NCBI GenBank assembly: GCA_023381035.1
Contig: JAMCTK010000039.1
Coordinates: 1 to 24,062 of the forward strand
DNA: 24,062 nt
Source: Patescibacteria group bacterium
GTDB lineage: Bacteria > Patescibacteria > Microgenomatia > Levybacterales > UBA12049
Direction of reading: 5' to 3'
The notes under the pieces were generated by a model, which had not been told where the DNA came from, searched no databases, and saw only the letters and a list, made by a program, of their open reading frames with translations. Numbering within the stretch: position 1 is the first letter of the stretch; each line of letters starts with the position of its first letter. This document shows positions 14,378 to 21,161 of the stretch, piece by piece. The position numbers and the translations under genes were made by a program.

Positions 14378-15460
14378 CTATGTTAGGTGTTCATGTGCCG
14401 TACCGTTTAAGCTCTCGACTAATTTCTTTATTTTGGGAACAGAATTCTTCGAACAAATTAGTAAAACATCATCTGTATTAATTATAAGCATTTTGTCTAA
14501 ATCAATGCCTACTGTTAATTGATCCGTATAGTTAAAAACGAGATTATCTGAAGAATCTTCAATGAGAACCTTTCCTCTTGTAACGTTTTCGTTTTCTGTT
14601 ACTTCAAGCGCCTCTTTTAGCGCTTCCCAAGCACCAACATCACTCCATCCAAGATCAGCAGCGATTACGTATACATTTTGGGGATCAATTTTTTCTAAAA
14701 TTGCATTATCAAAACTTATTTTTTCAAATGTGGGATAGATTTTTTCAAAAACTTCTTCGTAATTACTTTTCCCAACGGAATCTTGGATCTTCATAATGCC
14801 TTTCCAGATATCCGGAGCAAATTTTTCATATTGAGACAAAATAAAGCTTGGTGTGGTAACGAAATATCCAGGATTCCAGGCATAATTTTGACTCTTAAGA
14901 AATTTTTCCGCATCTTCAAGACTTGGTCTATATATTAATTTCTTAAATCTAAAGATTTTAGTTCCTCTAATTTCTTTTACTTCTTCTCCAAACTCAAGCC
15001 AACCTAAATTTTGATTTGCAAATCTTGCTCTTTGTCCTATGAAGATAATGGAATCTCCCTCTTCAGATACTAATTTTTCAGCAAATGTTAATACTTCCCT
15101 GAATCGTCTTTCTTTTTTAACAAAATGGTCACTCCAAATAATTGCTACCGGTGAATTAGGGTGTTTTTTACCGATAATTCCCATTGCAACTCCGACTGCC
15201 GGACCGACATCACGCATTTCCGGTTCTAAGATAAAGTTTTCACTGGGAATTTGTGGAAGATGAGACCTAACAAGGTTTTCATATTTTTTCCCTGTAGAGA
15301 TATAAATATCTTCGGGTTTAAAGTCTGGCTGTAATCTGTCAACTGCAAGCTGCAAGGTTGATTTATCACCAATAATTTTTTCAAATTGTTTCGGAGTATT
15401 CTTTCTTGATAACGGCCAAAGTCTTGTACCAACTCCCCCTGCAAAGATTACTATTTTCAT
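14378..15460 (-). CDS. manC: Mannose-1-phosphate guanylyltransferase
   Basis: This enzyme makes GDP-mannose from GTP and mannose-1-phosphate, donor for mannosyltransferases. The 360-residue nucleotidyltransferase shows the N-terminal pyrophosphorylase signature FAGGVGTRLWPLSR (6-19), then KQFEKIIGD, a WSDHFV metal-binding region, WNPGYF, and LGWSDVGAW, all typical of the type II GDP-mannose pyrophosphorylase domain. It lacks the C-terminal mannose-6-phosphate isomerase domain of bifunctional ManC/AlgA enzymes (about 470 residues). No phosphomannomutase is in view. The start overlaps the preceding glycosyltransferase by 4 nt. Its presence suggests that at least one neighbouring transferase uses GDP-mannose. 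Confidence 0.93.
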   Translation of the reverse strand: MKIVIFAGGVGTRLWPLSRKNTPKQFEKIIGDKSTLQLAVDRLQPDFKPEDIYISTGKKYENLVRSHLPQIPSENFILEPEMRDVGPAVGVAMGIIGKKHPNSPVAIIWSDHFVKKERRFREVLTFAEKLVSEEGDSIIFIGQRARFANQNLGWLEFGEEVKEIRGTKIFRFKKLIYRPSLEDAEKFLKSQNYAWNPGYFVTTPSFILSQYEKFAPDIWKGIMKIQDSVGKSNYEEVFEKIYPTFEKISFDNAILEKIDPQNVYVIAADLGWSDVGAWEALKEALEVTENENVTRGKVLIEDSSDNLVFNYTDQLTVGIDLDKMLIINTDDVLLICSKNSVPKIKKLVESLNGTAHEHLT

Positions 15461-16548
15461 ATTTTCAAACTGCTGTTTATTATTTCCATTAGATTCTTTT
15501 TAAAATTATCAAACGAAAATCTATCAGCATTCTTCTTGCACGATAAGCTATTATATCTTGATGAATCAAAATTTTTCAACACTTTTTTTAAAGAAGCCAC
15601 ACTCTGCTCATTAAAAAATACCCCTGTTTCTCCGTTTTTTACAATATCAAGTGCTCCTCCACCCTTAAATGCAATTACGGGTTTTCCAAATGCTTGAGCC
15701 TCAACCATTACCAGTCCAAAATCTTCAATGCCGGGGAATATTAAAGCTTTACAGTTTTTATAATAAAAGCTTAACTCTTCATCCGTAAGGTTTCCTAAAA
15801 ATTCAACTGTAGGACCAGCGAGTTTTCGCAAACTTTTTCCTTGAGAACCAATCCCTACAATCTTAAGAGGGAGAGATAATTCATTACAGGCTTTTATTGC
15901 TAAATCAATTTTTTTATAAGGAATTAATCTTGATACGACCAGAAAAAAACCATCTTTATCCGAATTTGAAATTTTCTCCGGCTTAAAAAGAGAACTGGCT
16001 AAAAACAATGGAGGGTGGATTATTTCAGAAGTCCTGTTATAGAAATCTGCTATTCTGTTTTGAACCTCAGTTGAAATTGCGATAAAAATATCTGGTCTTT
16101 TAGACGCTGCTATCTCCCATTTTCTTAGATATTTAACCATTGGTTTGGAAATAACTTTTAAAAAAGAATTCTTGAAGTATTCATTATACCCACTCCAAAG
16201 ATATCTAGTCGGAGTCAAACAATAACATATATGAATTGTGTATGGACTAGTTATTACCCCTTTTGCAGCTTCACTTGATACGGAAATTACAATGTCATAA
16301 TCGTCGAAATCAAATGTCTCAAAAACAAGAGGCATTAGTGGAGCATAAAATTCATGGGATTTTCGAGCATTTGGAAATTTTTGCAAAAAAGAGTGTTTTA
16401 CCTTAAATCTCTTTGCCCACTTCGCCCCTTTCGGGTTATAAACTGAAGTATAAAGTGGCGCATCTGGAAACATTTTATTTAGTGCCAGCAGCACTCTTTC
16501 CGCACCCCCCCATTTATTTACACGATCATATACTAGTGCAACTTTCAT
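15457..16548 (-). CDS. GT4-family glycosyltransferase, possible mannosyltransferase
   Basis: A retaining GT-B enzyme of 363 residues. The N-terminal Rossmann domain begins MKVALVYDRV and has the Gly-Gly-Ala-Glu acceptor loop (14-17). The C-terminal domain begins near VVSRLIPYKK and carries the donor-binding E-x7-E motif in EDFGLVMVEAQAFGKPVIA. The overall layout, including CYCLTPTRYLW in the first domain, resembles WbaZ-like mannosyltransferases, and it directly precedes manC with a 4-nt overlap, so GDP-mannose is a reasonable donor guess. The acceptor is unknown. It also overlaps the upstream GT4 gene by 4 nt. Confidence 0.9.
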   Translation of the reverse strand: MKVALVYDRVNKWGGAERVLLALNKMFPDAPLYTSVYNPKGAKWAKRFKVKHSFLQKFPNARKSHEFYAPLMPLVFETFDFDDYDIVISVSSEAAKGVITSPYTIHICYCLTPTRYLWSGYNEYFKNSFLKVISKPMVKYLRKWEIAASKRPDIFIAISTEVQNRIADFYNRTSEIIHPPLFLASSLFKPEKISNSDKDGFFLVVSRLIPYKKIDLAIKACNELSLPLKIVGIGSQGKSLRKLAGPTVEFLGNLTDEELSFYYKNCKALIFPGIEDFGLVMVEAQAFGKPVIAFKGGGALDIVKNGETGVFFNEQSVASLKKVLKNFDSSRYNSLSCKKNADRFSFDNFKKNLMEIINSSLKI

Positions 16549-17633
16549 AGGTTTTGATTCACTGACTGATAAATTCTGAGAGTATTTTTAGCCATTTTTT
16601 TCCATGAATACTTTTTTGACTCATCATATGCTTTACCCCTAATCTTTTCGAATTCTGGGTAATTTTCTTTAACATACTTTAATTTTTTGTATATTTCATC
16701 GGGATTATTGGGATTAAAAAATATAGCCTGTCCTTTTGTTATCTCTCTAAATGAAGGAATATCTGAACAGACAACCAAACACTTGTTTGTCATTGCTTCT
16801 AATGCTGGCAAACCAAATCCTTCCATAAGCGACGCGGAAACAAGAGCTAGTGCATTTTTGTATAGGGTTGATAATTCCGCATCACTAACTTCACCTGCAA
16901 AAATTATATTTTTGTTTTTACAGTCTTTCATCAATCTTTTATAAAAAAAGTCGTTCTTACCTACTAAAACAAGCTTTATATCGTCTTTTCTAAAACTACT
17001 AAATGCTCTTATCAATCCTTCTAAATTCTTGTGAGGATAAGCATTTCCGACGTATAGAAGATAATCTCCCTTAATCTTTGATTTTTGATATTTTATTTTT
17101 GATTTAAAATCAGTACCTTCATATATTACTTCAATCTTATTGGGATTTACCTTGTAATGATCCTTAATTTCTTCTTTAGTAGCGTTAGAAACAGTGATGA
17201 TTTTTTTTGCTTTGTTAATACTTTGTCTAAGGGCAATTCTATATCCCAGTCTTTTAAGACGGTAATAGATGATATTCCTGGTAGAAGCTTTTCCGGTTGG
17301 GAAATGATCAATTATAAGATCATGAACAGTTACAACAAATGGCTTATTGTAGAAAATGGGGACGGAAAAATAGGGAAAATGAACTAAATCAAGCTTTTCC
17401 TTCTCAAGCATTTTAGGGAATTCTGTCTGCTCTTTAATTGAATGCCAATTTATATCAGTCTTGGTGACTTTGAAGTTTGAATTCTGAGACTTAAAGTCTT
17501 GGGCATCCTTATCATGCATAAACAATACATATTGATTCTCCTTGTCTATGTTTGCAAGTTGGCTCACAAGATTTCGAGTGTATCTTCCAACTCCTGATTG
17601 AGCCCATAACCTTGCGTCTATGCCGATTTTCAT
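16545..17633 (-). CDS. GT4-family glycosyltransferase
   Basis: A 362-residue GT-B transferase starting MKIGIDARLW, a very typical opening for GT4 mannosyl- and other hexosyltransferases, with GVGRYTRNL as acceptor-side loop. The C-terminal half shows YVGNAYPHKNLEGLI and the E-x7-E motif in EGFGLPALEAM. A longer frame starts at TTG 17654, adding seven residues, but ATG 17633 gives the family start and lies seven bases after a perfect TATAAT. It begins a subgroup of coupled genes (two GT4, manC, sugar transferase) with its own promoter, downstream of the GT2 gene. Donor and acceptor cannot be deduced. Confidence 0.9.
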   Translation of the reverse strand: MKIGIDARLWAQSGVGRYTRNLVSQLANIDKENQYVLFMHDKDAQDFKSQNSNFKVTKTDINWHSIKEQTEFPKMLEKEKLDLVHFPYFSVPIFYNKPFVVTVHDLIIDHFPTGKASTRNIIYYRLKRLGYRIALRQSINKAKKIITVSNATKEEIKDHYKVNPNKIEVIYEGTDFKSKIKYQKSKIKGDYLLYVGNAYPHKNLEGLIRAFSSFRKDDIKLVLVGKNDFFYKRLMKDCKNKNIIFAGEVSDAELSTLYKNALALVSASLMEGFGLPALEAMTNKCLVVCSDIPSFREITKGQAIFFNPNNPDEIYKKLKYVKENYPEFEKIRGKAYDESKKYSWKKMAKNTLRIYQSVNQNL

Positions 17634-17639
17634 ATCTGA

Positions 17640-17648
17640 ATTATAGCA
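17640..17648 (-). promoter_or_regulatory. Extended -10 promoter giving a leaderless GT4 mRNA
   Basis: TGC plus TATAAT (17645-17640, 6/6) is a full extended -10 element. With the usual six bases to +1 the transcript would start at 17633, the A of the ATG. No good -35 is visible, as expected for extended -10 promoters. It sits in the 26-nt gap after the GT2 stop. Confidence 0.6.
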
Positions 17649-17659
17649 GAACAAAGAAG

Positions 17660-18547
17660 CTAAATCGAAGTCATTTTTTCCCTAAAGTTAATTCCCTGCA
17701 TTACAAGCCAAGTTAAAGCCTTAGGATATTTATTGACATAATTTTTTCTGTAAAAAATCCTCATTGCATTAAATCTTGATTTAGTAACTCTTTTTTTTGT
17801 TTCTTTAGTGGCAGTTGTAATATTTTGAGAAACCTTTTTTATTCCACCCGACGCACCTTTATAATGCAGGATTTTTACGGTCGGTACGTAGTAAATCTTC
17901 CAACCTTTTTGTTTTAGCTGGTAGCAAAAATCAACATCTTCTCCATAGAAAAAATAATCTTCATCCCACCATCCTGCTTCTTCTCCAGCCTCTCTTCTTA
18001 TTAACATAAAAGCTCCTGCCAGAACATCTATTTCGTGAATCTTGGTAAGATCTTTCCATCCCTGCCAATAACCGGAAAAAAGCTTGGAATGGGGAAAAAT
18101 TTTAGAAAGACCGGAAAAATGTGTAAGCGCATTCCAGGGGGTTGGGAATCCTCTGTGGGACGCATCGTCTATCTCACCGTTTGGCGTTTCTAATTCACAG
18201 GTTGATGCCCCTACCTCTTTGTTCTTATCCATGAAATTAATCATATATTCTAAGACTCCAGGGTAAACAACCGTATCTGAATTCAGACAAAGAACGTATC
18301 TACCAACTGATTTTTTAATTCCAACATTATTTGCCTTAGAAAACCCAAGATTTTCCTTGCTTGCAATTACTAAAACATCAGGAAATTTATTTTTTAAAAA
18401 ATCTACTGATCCATCCTTGGAATCATTATCAACAACTATGATCTCATAGCTAATTTTTGCAGAAACATTTTTCTTAATTGATTCCACGCATTCACCTGTA
18501 AGATCTTTAGTGTTGTAAGATATAATTACTATTGAAAGATCCTTCAT
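17660..18547 (-). CDS. GT2-family glycosyltransferase, WbbL/rhamnosyltransferase-like
   Basis: An inverting GT-A enzyme of 295 residues. It shows the N-terminal nucleotide-binding strand (LSIVIISYNT), VVDNDSKDGS (38-47), ENLGFSKANNVG (65-76), the metal/donor segment LNSDT (88-92) and FFYGEDVDFCYQLKQKGW, a block typical of WbbL-like dTDP-rhamnose transferases. No membrane domain is present, though the C-terminal basic helix could bind the membrane surface. The donor is a guess; no rhamnose biosynthesis genes are in the window. It overlaps the upstream GT4 gene by 4 nt. Confidence 0.9.
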   Translation of the reverse strand: MKDLSIVIISYNTKDLTGECVESIKKNVSAKISYEIIVVDNDSKDGSVDFLKNKFPDVLVIASKENLGFSKANNVGIKKSVGRYVLCLNSDTVVYPGVLEYMINFMDKNKEVGASTCELETPNGEIDDASHRGFPTPWNALTHFSGLSKIFPHSKLFSGYWQGWKDLTKIHEIDVLAGAFMLIRREAGEEAGWWDEDYFFYGEDVDFCYQLKQKGWKIYYVPTVKILHYKGASGGIKKVSQNITTATKETKKRVTKSRFNAMRIFYRKNYVNKYPKALTWLVMQGINFREKMTSI

Positions 18548-19725
18548 ATAACAGAGCTATAAACTGATTCTAGCATCCGGACAATTTTTTTCCAATCATA
18601 TTTTTCCTCCATGAGAATTCTCGCATTTCTTGTAATTTCTTTTCTAAGATTAGTATCTTTTATTAACTTACATACATTTACAACAATTTCATTTGTATTG
18701 TTTCCCAGCAGGAATTCTTTTCCTTCTTCTGCATTAATGCCTTCTATTCCCAGGCTTGTTGTTACAACAGCAACGCCCGTAGCCATTGCTTCCAGAATCT
18801 TAAAACTTGTTCCTCCGCCAACCCTAATAGGAGCAACTAAAATATCTGCATCTTGGTAAATTTTTTGTGTGTCTGCTGCTTTTTCATCAAAAGTTACATT
18901 TTCTCCACCCAAAGCTTTAATCTTCTCTGGAATTTTTCTTCCAACAACTTTTAATTTTACTTCTATTCCTGGTTTTTGGTTTTTAATTTCCGATTTAATT
19001 TTCGGCCATATATCTGTTAGCAACCATTTTGCCGCGATTGTGTTTGTCATCCATCTAAAATCACCAAGATATAAAAGCTTAACTTCTCTGCTAGTTTCAA
19101 TCGTATTGCTCTCAAATTTTTCCGTATCAACCCCATTCGGAACAACAACAATGTCTTTCCTGGTCATTAGTTTTCTTTCCTGCTCAGAAACAGCGATAAC
19201 TTTAGTTGCTTTTTTCCAAGATTCTTTTTCTTTCCTTTTTAGTTTTAAAACATCAGCATAAAGAAGCGGTTTGAATAGAAATGAAGCATTGTCTGCATAT
19301 CTTTTGTAAACCAGATACTCGATATTATGCTCTACTAAAACTACAGGTAAAGTTGTGGAAGGCAAATTCTGCATAACATAAAATGTTTCAACATGTATAA
19401 GATCATATTTATTTTCAGCAAGTTCTTTTTGTATTTTTTTTCTCATCTCCAAATGGCTATGTCCAGTAATTAAAAATGGGTTGGTAGAAAAACCTGTTTT
19501 CAAAATGTTTGAGTAGCTCCACTGTTTTTTTCTTTCAACGGTTATGACTTTTTTGCAAAATTTCTCCATCTCGTGAATATCGTCTTGAGTTTGATTACTT
19601 CTTTTTTCACAAATTAAAGTTATCTCATGATTTTTACTCAAATGTTTAATGATGTTGTATAAACGCACTTGTCCTCCGGAAAAAAGAGGATAAGGAAGAT
19701 AAGACGAAACTAAAAGTATTTTCAT
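18544..19725 (-). CDS. GT4-family glycosyltransferase
   Basis: A 393-residue GT-B enzyme. The N-terminal half opens MKILLVSSYLPYPLFSGGQ with the Gly-Gly acceptor loop, and contains VEHNIEYLVYKRYA, which recurs in a subgroup of EPS glycosyltransferases. The C-terminal half has VVPNGVDTEKF, YLGDFRWMTN, and the donor-binding GGGTSFKILEAMATGVAVV. The first Glu of the usual E-x7-E motif appears to be replaced within RVGGGTSFKILE, as in related subfamilies; only the second Glu is obvious. It overlaps by 4 nt with the genes on both sides. Substrates are unknown. Confidence 0.88.
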   Translation of the reverse strand: MKILLVSSYLPYPLFSGGQVRLYNIIKHLSKNHEITLICEKRSNQTQDDIHEMEKFCKKVITVERKKQWSYSNILKTGFSTNPFLITGHSHLEMRKKIQKELAENKYDLIHVETFYVMQNLPSTTLPVVLVEHNIEYLVYKRYADNASFLFKPLLYADVLKLKRKEKESWKKATKVIAVSEQERKLMTRKDIVVVPNGVDTEKFESNTIETSREVKLLYLGDFRWMTNTIAAKWLLTDIWPKIKSEIKNQKPGIEVKLKVVGRKIPEKIKALGGENVTFDEKAADTQKIYQDADILVAPIRVGGGTSFKILEAMATGVAVVTTSLGIEGINAEEGKEFLLGNNTNEIVVNVCKLIKDTNLRKEITRNARILMEEKYDWKKIVRMLESVYSSVI

Positions 19726-21161
19726 GGTCTTTGATTTAAATTAAAGATAATATAGTCTTTTGTTGCCTTAATAATTTTATACTCCTTACCAATCCCATAA
19801 TCCTCTTTCTTTGGATTTACCAAAATTAAATATCCAGCACCTATTCTTGCCATCTCGGGAAGCGGTTTTTCCATGCTTGCCCAACCCTTTCTCTTTGTCT
19901 GATATAAAAACGAAGTGTCACCGTTATAACTCGCGATTACTTTTGCATTTTTCGGAGTTAGTTCATCTGTTGCTTTTCCGGCAGTAATAATCGCCTGATT
20001 ATTAATATTAAAATAGTCTTTAACTTGATTCCAGCTAAAAAAGTACATTAATATAACCGGAATTAACAACGCTGTTAAGATTAGGTATCTTTTTTTGCTT
20101 ATTAACTTTGTTAAAAGTTGTCCCATTCCCATACCCAAAAAGATAACTAGTGACGGAATTATTAGTATCTGATAATAATCGTGTTGAATATTTCCTCTCG
20201 CAATTACGAAAACATAAAGAAGCGACGAGGCAACAAAAGATAAGGAAAATAAAAGGTCATTTTTTTTAATTCGCATAATAAAGGGCAAAGCAAGAAATAT
20301 GACTCCAAAATAACCAAGTATTAATTTTGTTAGTCTTTCAAAAAACATCCATCTAAAAAATGCCGGTCTAAATCTTATCCCCCCACCATTAAAAAGCCAA
20401 TCACTTACCGGAATTCCCTCAGAAAATTGCTGCATCCAATTTCTCCAAAGTGCAAGTGGAACAACGGAGATAATTAAAAAAAGCCATAGTTTCCACTTTT
20501 TAAATGTTTCTAGTCCAAACTTTTCAAAGCAAAGATATATTATTGGCAGCGTAAAAAACAACGCATAAGGTTTTAACAGGAAAGCACAAGCTGTAAGAAT
20601 TAAAGAAGTCCAAAATTGATAATTTAAAATCGATAATTTCTTCTTTCCAATCCAGACTTGAAAAAAGTACGTTCCTCCAAGAATTGCTGCTACCATTGTC
20701 TGATCAGGAAGAATTGTTCTTCCATAATACACTGAAAAAGGAAGAGTGGCATAAAGAAAAGCCGCAATAATGCCTGAAAACCAATAGCCTCTATTTTTTA
20801 AAATTAAATATACAAAAGTAATTGATGCTAAAGAGGCAAAAATAGAAACCAGCCTTCCCCACTCTTCCAGAGTAAATATTCCAATATATTTAAAAAGCCC
20901 TGCTTGGAAAAAATTATAAATTGGAAACTCAACAAATCTGTAACCAAGCGGATTATCCTTACCTGATGGAACATTAGATAAATCCATAAACCGTGGATAC
21001 AAAAGATTAAATCCTTCCTCTGCAAAAATTCTGGAGACAGAAGACGTATCTGCTTGCCTCCAGGAATGCCAATCAGCAATTGGACTATTAAATCTATATA
21101 ACCTAACCGTAAACGCTAAAACGAGGATTAATCCTAGGATTAGAAGTGAATTTTTTTTCAT
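19722..21161 (-). CDS. GT39/PMT-like multi-membrane glycosyltransferase (GT-C fold)
   Basis: GT-C enzymes use lipid-phosphate sugars on the outer side of the membrane. The 479-residue protein has about ten hydrophobic segments. Its first external loop holds the acidic and aromatic motif DWHSWRQADT (30-39), the location of the catalytic Asp in ArnT/PMT relatives, and a later YYGRTILPDQ segment matches the second conserved loop of the family. The last 90 residues form a soluble extracytoplasmic domain. It overlaps the upstream gene by 1 nt (TAATG) and the downstream GT4 by 4 nt. Donor (for example undecaprenyl-phosphate hexose) and acceptor (glycan, lipid or protein) are unknown. Confidence 0.82.
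   Translation of the reverse strand: MKKNSLLILGLILVLAFTVRLYRFNSPIADWHSWRQADTSSVSRIFAEEGFNLLYPRFMDLSNVPSGKDNPLGYRFVEFPIYNFFQAGLFKYIGIFTLEEWGRLVSIFASLASITFVYLILKNRGYWFSGIIAAFLYATLPFSVYYGRTILPDQTMVAAILGGTYFFQVWIGKKKLSILNYQFWTSLILTACAFLLKPYALFFTLPIIYLCFEKFGLETFKKWKLWLFLIISVVPLALWRNWMQQFSEGIPVSDWLFNGGGIRFRPAFFRWMFFERLTKLILGYFGVIFLALPFIMRIKKNDLLFSLSFVASSLLYVFVIARGNIQHDYYQILIIPSLVIFLGMGMGQLLTKLISKKRYLILTALLIPVILMYFFSWNQVKDYFNINNQAIITAGKATDELTPKNAKVIASYNGDTSFLYQTKRKGWASMEKPLPEMARIGAGYLILVNPKKEDYGIGKEYKIIKATKDYIIFNLNQRP

Noticed and set aside
14375..14380. TAGAAT directly before the sugar transferase ATG as a -10 box
   Set aside because: It touches the start codon and includes the manC stop; +1 would fall inside the gene and no downstream in-frame ATG fits, so operon readthrough is more likely.
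18869..19261. 130-codon open frame on the plus strand, and other plus-strand frames of 60-122 codons
   Set aside because: All lie antisense to well-supported genes, lack recognisable domains or initiation signals, and are expected by chance opposite AT-rich coding sequence.
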